The notes below the pieces were generated by a model. That model was not told the origin of the DNA and searched no databases. It saw only the letters and a program-made list of their open reading frames with translations. From [Ruminococcus] torques ATCC 27756 (GTDB lineage: Bacteria > Bacillota > Clostridia > Lachnospirales > Lachnospiraceae): 64,000 bases of DNA. The stretch is from assembly GCF_000153925.1 (NCBI RefSeq), contig NZ_DS264364.1, forward strand, positions 1 through 64,000, written 5' to 3'. A program made the position numbers and the translations under genes. How positions within the stretch are numbered: the first letter of the stretch is position 1; each line of letters opens with the position of its first letter. Below are positions 52,562 through 61,438 of the stretch, in pieces.

Positions 52562-53572
52562 ATGGCAGAGAATCAAAAAGAAAAGTACTTAGAGGAGATT
52601 GAAGATCAGATCCGTACAATCGGAGTTCTTACAAGCGGCGGTGATGCGCCGGGTATGAACGCGGCTATTCGTGCAGTCGTAAGAACGGCGCTTTCAAGAG
52701 GACTGAAAGTGCGTGGTATCAGAAGAGGATTTCACGGACTTTTGAAGGAGGAGATCATTGATCTTTCAGCGCGCGATGTGTCTGAGAAGATCCAGCGCGG
52801 AGGTACGTTCCTTCAGACGGCGCGTTGTAAATCTATGCGTACGGAAGAAGGACAGCAGAAAGCGGCTGCAATCTGTAAAAAATACGGTATCGACGGACTT
52901 GTAGTTATCGGAGGAGACGGTTCTTTTGCCGGAGCTCAGAAACTTGCGAACCTCGGCGTAAATACGATCGGCATTCCGGGAACGATCGATCTTGATATTG
53001 CCTGCACAGATTACACGATCGGATTTGATACTGCTGTAAATACGGCGATGGAAGCGATCGATAAAGTACGTGATACTTCGACGTCTCATGAAAGATGCAG
53101 CATCATCGAAGTTATGGGGCGTGACGCGGGATATCTTGCTTTGTGGTGCGGTATTGCCAATGGAGCAGAACGTATCCTTATGCCGGAAGAGCATGACTTT
53201 GACGAGCAGGAGATCATTGATGATATTTTGAAAAATAAAAAACGCGGTAAGAAAAATTACATTATCATCAATGCGGAAGGTATCGGCGATTCGATCAACA
53301 TGGCAAAGAGAATCGAGGCGGCGACGGGTATTGAGACGAGAGCGACTATTCTCGGACATATGCAGCGTGGAGGAAGCCCGACATGTAAAGACAGAGTATA
53401 TGCTTCGATCATGGGATCTATGGCAGTTGATCTTCTTTGTCAGGGAAAAACAAACCGTGTAGTAGGATATAAGAACGGCGAGTATGTAGACTATGATATC
53501 GAAGAAGCTCTGGCTATGAAAAAAACAGTATCCGAGTATCAGTACGAAGTGGCAAAAACACTTGCACTGTAA
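52562..53572 (+). CDS. pfkA: 6-phosphofructokinase (ATP-type)
   Basis: The 336-residue enzyme phosphorylates fructose 6-phosphate in glycolysis. Visible motifs are GGDAPGMNAAIR, the ATP-type GGDGS loop (PPi enzymes have GGDDS), the catalytic GTIDLDI with both aspartates kept although the usual Asn is Leu, and MGRDAGYLALW. It is slightly longer than B. subtilis PfkA at the N terminus. AGAAAGGTGG selects the ATG at 52562. Confidence 0.95.
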   Translation: MAENQKEKYLEEIEDQIRTIGVLTSGGDAPGMNAAIRAVVRTALSRGLKVRGIRRGFHGLLKEEIIDLSARDVSEKIQRGGTFLQTARCKSMRTEEGQQKAAAICKKYGIDGLVVIGGDGSFAGAQKLANLGVNTIGIPGTIDLDIACTDYTIGFDTAVNTAMEAIDKVRDTSTSHERCSIIEVMGRDAGYLALWCGIANGAERILMPEEHDFDEQEIIDDILKNKKRGKKNYIIINAEGIGDSINMAKRIEAATGIETRATILGHMQRGGSPTCKDRVYASIMGSMAVDLLCQGKTNRVVGYKNGEYVDYDIEEALAMKKTVSEYQYEVAKTLAL

Positions 53573-53602
53573 GAAAAAACAGACATATATTTCTAAAAAC
53601 AT

Positions 53603-53624
53603 GCCGGTATAAATTTATACCGGC
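53603..53624 (+). terminator. Perfect 22-bp palindrome after pfkA
   Basis: Arms of 11 bases (GCCGGTATAAA and TTTATACCGGC) are followed by TGTTTGC. It may be a weak terminator, or an operator for murI, whose start lies 22 bases on. Confidence 0.55.
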
Positions 53625-53646
53625 TGTTTGCACGATGGAGGGAATC

Positions 53647-54474
53647 ATGCAAATGGACTGCAAAAAGACCGCGCCTGTCGGAGTTTTTGATTCCGGAGTG
53701 GGCGGACTTACGGTTGCGAGGGAGATTTCCCGGCAGCTTCCGAATGAAAATATCGTATACTTTGGAGACACGGCAAGAGTTCCGTACGGAAGTAAGTCGC
53801 AGAATACAATCATCCGTTTTTCAGAGCAGATTATACGCTTTTTGAAAACAAAGCAGGTAAAAGCGATCGTTATTGCCTGTAATACGGCGAGCGCTTTGGC
53901 GCTGGATGCCGTGAGAGATGAATTTGATATCCCTATCATGGGTGTTGTGATCCCGGGCGCAAGAGCGGCTGTAGAGACAACCCGGAATCAGAAAGTCGGA
54001 GTTATAGGAACGGATGCGACTGTACAGAGCGGAATGTACACGAAAGTCATCCAAAGCATGGCTCCGGATATTGAAGTGATCGAAAAGGCATGTCCGCTGT
54101 TTGTTCCGCTGGTGGAAGAAGGGTTTAAGGAACATGTTGTTACAGAAGAAGTGATCGAATATTATTTGGAGTCAATGCGGCACACACAGATTGACGCTAT
54201 GATTTTGGGGTGCACCCACTACCCTCTTCTTAGATCTAAGATCCGCGATTATCTCGGAGAGGAGATCAAGATTGTGAATCCGGCATATGAAACGGCTATG
54301 GATCTGAAAAAGCTTTTGTATGAAAAAGAAATGGCAAATGACGGGACAGATGCACAGCACAGTGTATACTCCTTTTATGTAAGTGATGCGGCGGAAAAAT
54401 TCCGCAGATTCGCAAATACAGTAATGCCGTTTGACGTGCCGACAACGAATGTAGTGAATATTGAGGAGTATTAG
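53647..54474 (+). CDS. murI: Glutamate racemase
   Basis: The 275-residue enzyme makes D-glutamate for peptidoglycan. Both catalytic cysteines are present, in ACNTASA and GCTHYPLL, along with the N-terminal VFDSGVGGLTV. The start is taken at 53647 after GGAGGG; 53653 is also possible. It is followed 4 bases later by the DUF1934 gene, so the two form an operon. Confidence 0.94.
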   Translation: MQMDCKKTAPVGVFDSGVGGLTVAREISRQLPNENIVYFGDTARVPYGSKSQNTIIRFSEQIIRFLKTKQVKAIVIACNTASALALDAVRDEFDIPIMGVVIPGARAAVETTRNQKVGVIGTDATVQSGMYTKVIQSMAPDIEVIEKACPLFVPLVEEGFKEHVVTEEVIEYYLESMRHTQIDAMILGCTHYPLLRSKIRDYLGEEIKIVNPAYETAMDLKKLLYEKEMANDGTDAQHSVYSFYVSDAAEKFRRFANTVMPFDVPTTNVVNIEEY

Positions 54475-54478
54475 ATTG

Positions 54479-54964
54479 ATGACAAAAGATGTATTAGTCA
54501 GCATTTCGGGGAAACATATCGATATTATGGACGATCCTGCAAGGGGATATGAAGTCGGAGAAGATGGGATTGAAGTTGTGACTCCGGCAAATTATTACTG
54601 CCGGAATGGAAAACATTATATTCTCTATGATGAAGTTCTTGAAGGAATGGCAGGCACGATTAAAAATAAGATCAAGATCACGGGAACGGACTGTCTTGAA
54701 ATTATGAAAAGCGGAGTTACTTCCTCTCATATGGTATTTGAAAAAAATAAAAAAAATCTGACATATTATAAGACACCTTATGGTCAGATGCTGGTAGGCG
54801 TAAATACAAAAAATATGGAGATCAGCGTAGACGAAGATCAGATCGGCGTTAAAGTCGCTTATGAATTAGATGTAAATCACGAACCTATGGCAGACTGTCG
54901 CATTAATATGAGCATTGTGCCGCGAAACAGTAAAGGGGTCTCCATGCAGCTGGATATCCGGTAG
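54479..54964 (+). CDS. DUF1934 (YwiB-like) beta-barrel protein
   Basis: The 161-residue soluble protein of the YwiB/DUF1934 family forms a small calycin-like barrel: DVLVSISGKH, YYCRNGKHYILYDEV and the closing VAYELDVNHEPMADCRINMSI are typical. The function is unknown. GAGGAG lies 11 bases before the ATG. It ends just before a strong bidirectional terminator. Confidence 0.88.
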   Translation: MTKDVLVSISGKHIDIMDDPARGYEVGEDGIEVVTPANYYCRNGKHYILYDEVLEGMAGTIKNKIKITGTDCLEIMKSGVTSSHMVFEKNKKNLTYYKTPYGQMLVGVNTKNMEISVDEDQIGVKVAYELDVNHEPMADCRINMSIVPRNSKGVSMQLDIR

Positions 54965-54979
54965 GAAAGAAAAATAACA

Positions 54980-55030
54980 AAAAACAGACGCAGCAGAAAA
55001 GGAATATTCCTTCGTGACGTCTGTTTTTTT
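54980..55030. terminator. Bidirectional terminator
   Basis: AAAAACAGACG pairs with CGTCTGTTTTT, and an inner AAGGAATATTCCTT palindrome extends the structure. A-runs and T-runs on both sides serve the convergent genes at 54964 and 55040. Confidence 0.85.
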
Positions 55031-55039
55031 GCTTTTTAA

Positions 55040-55471
55040 TTATTTTTTGAAAAATCCTTTTTTCTTTTCAGGCTGTTCGATAGAACCGCCGCGTACGCTT
55101 TTGATCTCTGTTATGTAGAGTCCGCTTACAACCGCTTTGACTTCTTTTTTCACCGGAAGAACTTCAAACACTTTGTTCTCGCACATAAGAGTCATGATCT
55201 TTGCGCCGATCTTTGCTTTTACGACCGGAACTTTTGTACGGCGAAGATACTTCGGCGTATTGTCTACGACCATCTGCGGAAGTCCCGCTTCTTTTAATCT
55301 TAGTTTCTTTTTATCGATGATGAGCATGCTGACAACTTGTGCCGCCGCTGCCATCTGCTCCTGCTGTTCCGCCTGTTTTTTCTCGGCCTTCTTTCCGAAA
55401 ATGTAAAGACCGACGAGCACCCCGATCAATATCACGAGAATGACGATCATCACAATGGTGAATGTACTCAT
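55040..55471 (-). CDS. Membrane-anchored hypothetical protein
   Basis: The 143-residue protein has one N-terminal transmembrane helix (about 5-26), a charged Gln/Glu/Lys linker, and a compact cytoplasmic domain (VSMLIIDKKKLRLKEAGLPQ to VSGLYITEIKSVRGG). It ends in a basic KKKGFFKK tail. I recognise no characterised family; similar proteins occur in Lachnospiraceae by recollection. AGGAGGAG lies before the ATG. Confidence 0.85.
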   Translation of the reverse strand: MSTFTIVMIVILVILIGVLVGLYIFGKKAEKKQAEQQEQMAAAAQVVSMLIIDKKKLRLKEAGLPQMVVDNTPKYLRRTKVPVVKAKIGAKIMTLMCENKVFEVLPVKKEVKAVVSGLYITEIKSVRGGSIEQPEKKKGFFKK

Positions 55472-55640
55472 GACAACTCCTCCTAAATCCTACTGTATAA
55501 TGTTATTTTCCGCATTTACGCAAATATCATTGTAACATTGTTTTTTGTGTAGTGCAAGTAAAAAGGGGTTTACTTTTGAGTAGGTGAACGAGTATACTGT
55601 TATAGTACATGAAAGTACATAAAAAGGAGTTATATTATTT

Positions 55641-57116
55641 ATGGCAGAAATGATTTGGAACGCAGCGGTGAGTGTCTATAATTTTATTATGGATAATATT
55701 GTTCTGATCAATATTTTCCTTGCGCTGGTCATCGTCTTTTTTCAGCGCAGATCCCCGCAGACTGTTTGGACATGGCTGCTTTTGCTTTATTTTATACCGA
55801 TCCTCGGATTTGTTATGTATTTGATCATCGGACAGGATTTCCACAAGAGCAGGATGTTTAAAGCAAAAGAGATCGAAGGTGAACTAAAATATGCAGTCCG
55901 GCGGCAGGAGGAGACGATTTATTATAAACGGCTTCGCATGGCGAATCCGGAGATGTCAAGGTTTAAAGATCTGATTCTTTATAATCTGGAAGCCGGGGAA
56001 GCGGTTCTGACAGATAATAACGATATTCGCGTTTATACGGACGGAAAAGAGAAGTTCCGTGCGCTTATAGAAGAGATGAAGCAGGCGAAGAGATATATCC
56101 ACATGCAGTATTACATTATCCGCAACGATGAATTGTGGCAGGAAGTAGAGAAGGTACTTATTCAAAAAGCGAGAGAAGGCGTGGAAGTTCGTGTCCTTTT
56201 TGACAGTATGGGATGCAGAACGATGAAAAACCGTGACTGGGAGCGCCTCGAAAAAGAAGGAATTCAAGTTGCGGAATTCTTCCCGGCGCTGCTTGGGCAG
56301 CTGCAGCTTCGTGTGAATTACCGGAATCACAGAAAAATCGTTGTTATTGACGGAAGAGTCGGTTTTGTAGGAGGATTTAACGTCGGAAGAGAGTATCTCG
56401 GACGGGATAAGAAATTCGGTTATTGGCGGGATACCCATCTGTGTATCGAAGGCGCGGCGGTAACGTCGCTGGCAGTCCGGTTTGTTCTCGATTGGAATTA
56501 TGCGGCGAAAGAAAACTTGTTTTTAGAAGATTCATTGTTTGAAATTCCGCAATATACGAGAAACGGAAGAGATCCGGTGCAGATCATATCAAGCGGACCG
56601 GACTCGAAAACGAAGATGATCCACGACAATTACTTACGACTTATTCATAGGGCACAGGATCATGTCTATATCCAGACGCCGTACTTTATACCGGACGATT
56701 CGATCTTGGACGCTTTGAAAATCGCCGCAAAATCAGGCGTTGATGTGCGGATCATGATACCGTGCAAGCCGGATCATCCGTTTGTTTACTGGGCGACTTA
56801 CTCTTATATCGGAGAGATGGTTGCCGCCGGAGCAAAATGCTATGTGTACAACAACGGATTTCTTCACGCTAAGACATTGAGTATCGACGGCATGGTCGCA
56901 TGTGTCGGAACGGCAAATATGGACTTTCGGAGTTTTGGGTTGAATTTTGAGGTGAACGCAGTGATTTACAGCGAGCGTACAGTACAAAGATTGGAACGTG
57001 CGTTTGAAAACGATATGACGCTGTGTACGCAGGTGACAAGGAAAGTATATGATGAAAGAGGACTTGTCATAAAAGCGAAAGAACAGTTTTCGCGCTTGCT
57101 TTCCCCGCTTTTGTAA
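55641..57116 (+). CDS. cls: Cardiolipin synthase (phospholipase D family)
   Basis: The 491-residue enzyme joins phosphatidylglycerol molecules into cardiolipin. It has two N-terminal membrane helices (about 10-60) and two catalytic HKD motifs: HRKIVVIDGRVGFVGG (about 231-246) and HAKTLSIDGMVACVGTANMD (about 411-430). Length and architecture match ClsA-type enzymes. AAAAGGAG lies upstream of the ATG. Confidence 0.95.
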   Translation: MAEMIWNAAVSVYNFIMDNIVLINIFLALVIVFFQRRSPQTVWTWLLLLYFIPILGFVMYLIIGQDFHKSRMFKAKEIEGELKYAVRRQEETIYYKRLRMANPEMSRFKDLILYNLEAGEAVLTDNNDIRVYTDGKEKFRALIEEMKQAKRYIHMQYYIIRNDELWQEVEKVLIQKAREGVEVRVLFDSMGCRTMKNRDWERLEKEGIQVAEFFPALLGQLQLRVNYRNHRKIVVIDGRVGFVGGFNVGREYLGRDKKFGYWRDTHLCIEGAAVTSLAVRFVLDWNYAAKENLFLEDSLFEIPQYTRNGRDPVQIISSGPDSKTKMIHDNYLRLIHRAQDHVYIQTPYFIPDDSILDALKIAAKSGVDVRIMIPCKPDHPFVYWATYSYIGEMVAAGAKCYVYNNGFLHAKTLSIDGMVACVGTANMDFRSFGLNFEVNAVIYSERTVQRLERAFENDMTLCTQVTRKVYDERGLVIKAKEQFSRLLSPLL

Positions 57117-57257
57117 AAGGATGATAAAGGAAAGATCAGGCGTATATAGATGGAACTCGTACGTGAAAATCAAAAAAACGTACGGCAAATATGCATGCAG
57201 TAAAAATAAATATAAATAAAAGACGCGTATAAAACGCGGACAAAAAAGGAGATTATT

Positions 57258-58368
57258 ATGAAAAAAAGAATTGTATCAATGATGCTTGCGGCAATGGTGG
57301 CTCTTTCCGTTGTAGGATGCGGAAGTAAAACATTGTCAAACGACTATGTAACGGTAAAGCAGTATAAAGGTCTTGAAGTTGCACAGGTAGAAAAGGTTGA
57401 AGTGACAGATGAGCAGGTTGAGCAGTCTGTTCAGGCAAACTTAAATGCGGCGGCAGAAAAAGAGCCGATCAAAGATCGTGCGGCGGAAAAAGGCGATTGG
57501 GTAAACATTGACTATACAGGATATATCGATGATGTGGCATTTGAAGGGGGAACAGCGACGGGATCCGATCTGGAGCTCGGAAGCGGAAGCTTTATCGGAG
57601 CAGAGGGCGGTTATGCCGGATTTGAAGATCAGATCATCGGACACAGTACAGGAGAAGAATTCGATATAGAAGTGAAGTTTTCGGATTCTTATCCGGGAAC
57701 AGATGTGGCAGGAAAAGTTGCACGTTTCCACATCGTATTGAATGAAATTTACAAACAAAACATTCCGGAATTGACAGACGAGTGGGTGGCAAGCAACAGC
57801 AAGACGGCAAAAACAGCGGACGAATACCGCAAAGAAGTCCGTAAACAGATTGAAAGCAGCGCGGAGACAGCAAATGAGACAACATTAAAATCAGAGATCC
57901 AGGAAGCGCTTCTCGAAGAGATCGATGTGAAAAAATATCCGAAAGACGCTGTGGAAGAACAGAAAAAGCAGATGACAGATTACTATACACAGATGGCAGG
58001 ATTATACGGAATTGAATTGTCTGAGTTCATCACGACATATCTGCAGATGACAGAAGATGAGTTTAATTCAAAAGTAAAAGAAAGCGCACAGCAGACAGCG
58101 GCGTTTGACGAGGCAATTAAACTGATCGCGGAAAAGCAGAAACTTGAGCCGTCAGAAAAAGAATACAAAAGAAAAATTCAAAGAATATGCAGAGCAGGCG
58201 GGAGCCGATGTGGATGCTTATGTAGAACAGGTTGGAGAAGATGTGCTGAAAGCTGCGATTTTAAGAGACGCTGTGCTTGATTACCTTGTGGATAATTGTG
58301 TTCAGGTAGAAAATTCAGACAGTGATGCCGACAGTAATTCAAATAACAAGGAAGACAGCAGTAAATAA
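57258..58368 (+). CDS. Trigger-factor-like FKBP peptidyl-prolyl isomerase lipoprotein (frameshifted)
   Basis: A lipoprotein signal (MKKRIVSMMLAAMVALSVV, C21) is followed by an FKBP domain (GDWVNIDYTGYIDDVAFEGG and GSFIGAEGGYAGFEDQIIG) and a trigger-factor-type helical C-terminal region. This is an extracytoplasmic foldase in the style of surface-anchored trigger-factor homologues. An extra A in the A-run at 58167-58170 shifts the frame: the uncorrected frame stops at 58280 after a nonsense basic tail, while the correct one continues KFKEYAEQAGADVDAYVEQV to 58368. Confidence 0.85.
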
Positions 58369-58489
58369 GATCTGTGCCGGATGCCGGTAAATGAGATATG
58401 TGAAGGCAGGACATGCGCTGCCTGAACCGGATGTGGATCGGGCAGTGTAAAAGCAAAAGAAAGTATTCAGGGAAAAGGAGACAGAGGCA

Positions 58490-59365
58490 ATGAAAATGGA
58501 AAACGAACGGCTCTGTATTGAGATTTCAGAGCATGGGGCTGAGGTTACCCGTATATATGATAAAAAGAAAGAGACGGAACTTCTGTGGGAGGGAAATCCC
58601 ACGTATTGGAAAAGACATTCCCCGATCCTTTTCCCGAACGTAGGAAAAACCTATAAAAATAAAGTAAAGATTAACGGAATATCTTATCCGACGTCAGGAC
58701 ACGGATTCGCAAGGGATAACGATTTTAAATGCATCTGTACAAAGCCCGATAAGGCAGCGTTTTTGTTCTCATCAGGGGAAGAAACAAAAGAAGTATATCC
58801 CTTTGATTTTGAACTGATCGTTACATATATTCTCAAAGAAAACAGCCTGATCGTGAAATGGGAAGTGCACAATACCGGAGACGACGATATGTATTTTACG
58901 ATCGGTGGGCATCCGGCTTTCCGTTTTCAAAAAGCGGATGAGAAAAAGACGGATTATAAGTTGAGATTTCCGGATAAAAAGGCACTTGAATATATTCTGG
59001 TAGATCTCTCCGAATGTGTAGCCGATCCCGGCACAGTGTACAAGCTGGAGCTGGAAGATGGATTCTGCGCTTTGAATGAGGAAATGTTTGAACACGACGC
59101 ACTGATTTTTGACGGCGGTCAGTTTGACGAAGTATGGCTCTGTCACAAAGGTGGAGAACCATATGTAGGCATGAAATGTAAAGGATTTCCGAATTTCGGC
59201 ATTTGGTCTGTGAAAGACGCTCCTTTCGTCTGTCTTGAACCGTGGATGGGACGGTGCGACGATGTCGGCTTTGACAAAGAACTTTCGGAAAAACCATATA
59301 TCAATAAAGTGAAGCCGGGAGAGAGCTTTGAACAAAGTTATGAAATATTGACGGCAGAATGTTGA
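58490..59365 (+). CDS. Aldose 1-epimerase family protein
   Basis: The 291-residue protein of the galactose mutarotase/LacX-type fold has an SPILFPNVG active-site strand (RHSPILFPNVGK), the HGFAR motif (SGHGFARD), GGHPAF and a late DDVGFDKELSEKP-like closing region. It likely interconverts sugar anomers, possibly of galactose or phosphosugars. AAAGGAGA sets the ATG at 58490. Confidence 0.9.
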   Translation: MKMENERLCIEISEHGAEVTRIYDKKKETELLWEGNPTYWKRHSPILFPNVGKTYKNKVKINGISYPTSGHGFARDNDFKCICTKPDKAAFLFSSGEETKEVYPFDFELIVTYILKENSLIVKWEVHNTGDDDMYFTIGGHPAFRFQKADEKKTDYKLRFPDKKALEYILVDLSECVADPGTVYKLELEDGFCALNEEMFEHDALIFDGGQFDEVWLCHKGGEPYVGMKCKGFPNFGIWSVKDAPFVCLEPWMGRCDDVGFDKELSEKPYINKVKPGESFEQSYEILTAEC

Positions 59366-59456
59366 TCGGCCGATCAGATAAAATCGAAAATATATATTGA
59401 ATATATTTTTGGAAAATACCGATGAAAAGATTCGGTACAGCGGGAGGAAGAAGACA

Positions 59457-60233
59457 ATGCTTCTTACGATTGATATAGGAAATACAAATATTACAATGGG
59501 TGTGTTCGAGGAAGAGTTCCTGCTCGGTATGTTCCGTATGACGACAAAACGGGCGAGGACATCAGACGAATACGGATTCACCATATGCGGAATACTGGAG
59601 CACAGAGGAATCGACTCAAAGCAGATCGATTCGGTGATCGTTGCGTCGGTTGTCCCCGACATTATGCACTCTTTTACAAGCGGTATTATCAAATATTTAG
59701 GAACGGAACCGATGATCGTATCTTCTCAGACAGATACAGGAGTTCGTGTTGTGACTGAAAATCCGACGCGGACAGGACCGGACAGAATCGTCAATGCGGC
59801 AGCGGGGTATGCTATTGCAGGAGGACCTGCGATCGTGGTTGATTTCGGAACGGCTACGACGTATGATTTGATAGGTCCTGAATGTACGCTTGAAGCATGT
59901 GTGATCGCCCCGGGCATTGAAACGGCAGGACGTTCTCTGTGGGACGGAGCGGCGATGCTTCCGGCGATTCAGATCCGAAGACCGGAATCCGTGCTTGCAT
60001 CGGAGACGATTAGCGGAATGCAGGCAGGACTTGTATACGGAGCGATCGGACAGACGGAATATATAGTAAAAAAAATGAAAGAAGAGTCGGGATATAAAAA
60101 TGCCTATGTGATTGCCACAGGCGGGCTGGGTAAAATTATCGCCGATGAAACAGAATGCATAGATCTGTATGATCCACAGCTTACACTGAACGGCTTGCGA
60201 ATGATTCATGAGAAAGTGCAGAAAAAAAGATGA
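59457..60233 (+). CDS. coaX: Type III pantothenate kinase
   Basis: The 258-residue ASKHA-fold enzyme performs the first step of coenzyme A synthesis. Motifs are DIGNTNITMGV, GPDRIVNAAAGYA and VVDFGTATTYD, plus the late ATGGLGKII. The start at 59457 follows GGGAGGAAG; longer upstream frames have no ribosome site. Its stop codon overlaps the dusB ATG (ATGA), so the two genes are translationally coupled. Confidence 0.95.
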   Translation: MLLTIDIGNTNITMGVFEEEFLLGMFRMTTKRARTSDEYGFTICGILEHRGIDSKQIDSVIVASVVPDIMHSFTSGIIKYLGTEPMIVSSQTDTGVRVVTENPTRTGPDRIVNAAAGYAIAGGPAIVVDFGTATTYDLIGPECTLEACVIAPGIETAGRSLWDGAAMLPAIQIRRPESVLASETISGMQAGLVYGAIGQTEYIVKKMKEESGYKNAYVIATGGLGKIIADETECIDLYDPQLTLNGLRMIHEKVQKKR

Positions 60234-61189
60234 AGAAGCTGAAAATAGGAAATGTAGAATTGGAAAACCGATACCTATTAGGACCTATGGCAGGGGTGAC
60301 AGACCTGCCTTTTCGTTTGCTGTGCAAGGAACAGGGAGCGGGTCTTTTAGGGATGGAAATGGTTAGTGCAAAAGCAATTTTGTATCAAAATAAAAATACA
60401 GAGAAACTCATGGAAATACATCCAGAAGAGCAGCCGGTATCTTTGCAGTTGTTTGGTTCTGATCCGAAGATTATGAGCGAGATGGCGAAAAGAATTGAAG
60501 AACGTCCTTTTGCGATTCTCGATATCAATATGGGGTGTCCGGTACCGAAAGTTGTAAAAAACGGGGAGGGGTCTGCTTTGATGAAAAACCCCTCTCTTGT
60601 TTATGAGATTGTAAACGCGATCGTTAAAGCAATAGAGAAGCCCGTTACGGTAAAAATCCGAAAAGGGTTCGACGATGCGCATGTAAATGCAGTCGAAGTC
60701 GCAAGAGCGGCGGAAGAAGCGGGAGCGTCGGCGGTTGCGGTTCACGGAAGGACGAGAGAGCAGTATTATAGCGGAGAGGCGGACTGGGACATTATCAGGC
60801 AGGTGAAAGAGGCGGTTTCCATTCCTGTAATCGGAAACGGCGATGTCACTACACCGGAAAAAGCAGAAGAACTTGTTCAAACGACAGGATGCGACGGAAT
60901 TATGATCGCAAGAGGCGCACAGGGAAACCCGTGGATCTTTTCGGAAATGATCGGCAAGGAAAAAAACGGAGTAACTCCGCCCAGACCTGATAAAGAGGCA
61001 ATACGGAATATGATCCTCAGGCATTCAAAGCTTCAGATTCAGTATCGCGGAGAATTTGCGGGAATGCGGGAGATGCGCAAACATGTAGCCTGGTACACGA
61101 AAGGACTGACAGGAGCGGCAGATCTCCGGCGCAGAGTAAATGAGACAGAGACATTAGATGAACTGATGATGTTATTGGAAGAACTATGA
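60230..61189 (+). CDS. dusB: tRNA-dihydrouridine synthase DusB
   Basis: The 319-residue FMN-dependent TIM-barrel enzyme reduces uridine in the tRNA D-loop. The motifs PMAGVTDLPFR, NMGCPVPKVVKNGEGSALM with the catalytic Cys, HGRTREQYYSG and GNGDV are all intact. It is the last gene of the coaX-dusB pair. Confidence 0.95.
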   Translation: MKKLKIGNVELENRYLLGPMAGVTDLPFRLLCKEQGAGLLGMEMVSAKAILYQNKNTEKLMEIHPEEQPVSLQLFGSDPKIMSEMAKRIEERPFAILDINMGCPVPKVVKNGEGSALMKNPSLVYEIVNAIVKAIEKPVTVKIRKGFDDAHVNAVEVARAAEEAGASAVAVHGRTREQYYSGEADWDIIRQVKEAVSIPVIGNGDVTTPEKAEELVQTTGCDGIMIARGAQGNPWIFSEMIGKEKNGVTPPRPDKEAIRNMILRHSKLQIQYRGEFAGMREMRKHVAWYTKGLTGAADLRRRVNETETLDELMMLLEEL

Positions 61190-61258
61190 AAATCTGCACA
61201 AAAAATATCCTTTAATATGTGAAGCGGCAAGATAAAAATAGTAAAAATGCCAAAAAGC

Positions 61259-61361
61259 AAAAACGACCTTACAAAAATGTTACGGTAATCTATACAAAAT
61301 AAACAAAGTTTTGTATAATTTATATATTACGCATAGTAACATGGAGAAAAAGGTCGTTTTT
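61259..61361. repeat. 12-bp inverted repeat spanning the GH2 promoter
   Basis: AAAAACGACCTT (61259-61270) and AAGGTCGTTTTT (61350-61361) are perfect inverted copies 79 bases apart, with the GH2 promoter between them. Together they could form a long-loop terminator for dusB, or paired binding sites. Confidence 0.5.
61291..61319 (+). promoter_or_regulatory. Promoter with overlapping operator for the GH2 gene
   Basis: -35 TATACA (61291-61296), 17 bp, -10 TATAAT (61314-61319). A perfect inverted repeat TATACAAAA (61291-61299) / TTTTGTATA (61309-61317) covers both elements, suggesting repressor control. Confidence 0.6.
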
Positions 61362-61438
61362 CTTTATTTCGTTTCATGGAATATGCGTGAAAATTCAGAA
61401 CGAAGGAGTGCTCCGGAACTATAGGGGCGAAAAAGTTT

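Noticed and set aside
52961-53010. PfkA with Leu in place of the usual Asn in the catalytic TIDND motif as a dead enzyme
   Set aside because: Both catalytic aspartates and the ATP-type GGDG loop remain, so activity is expected.
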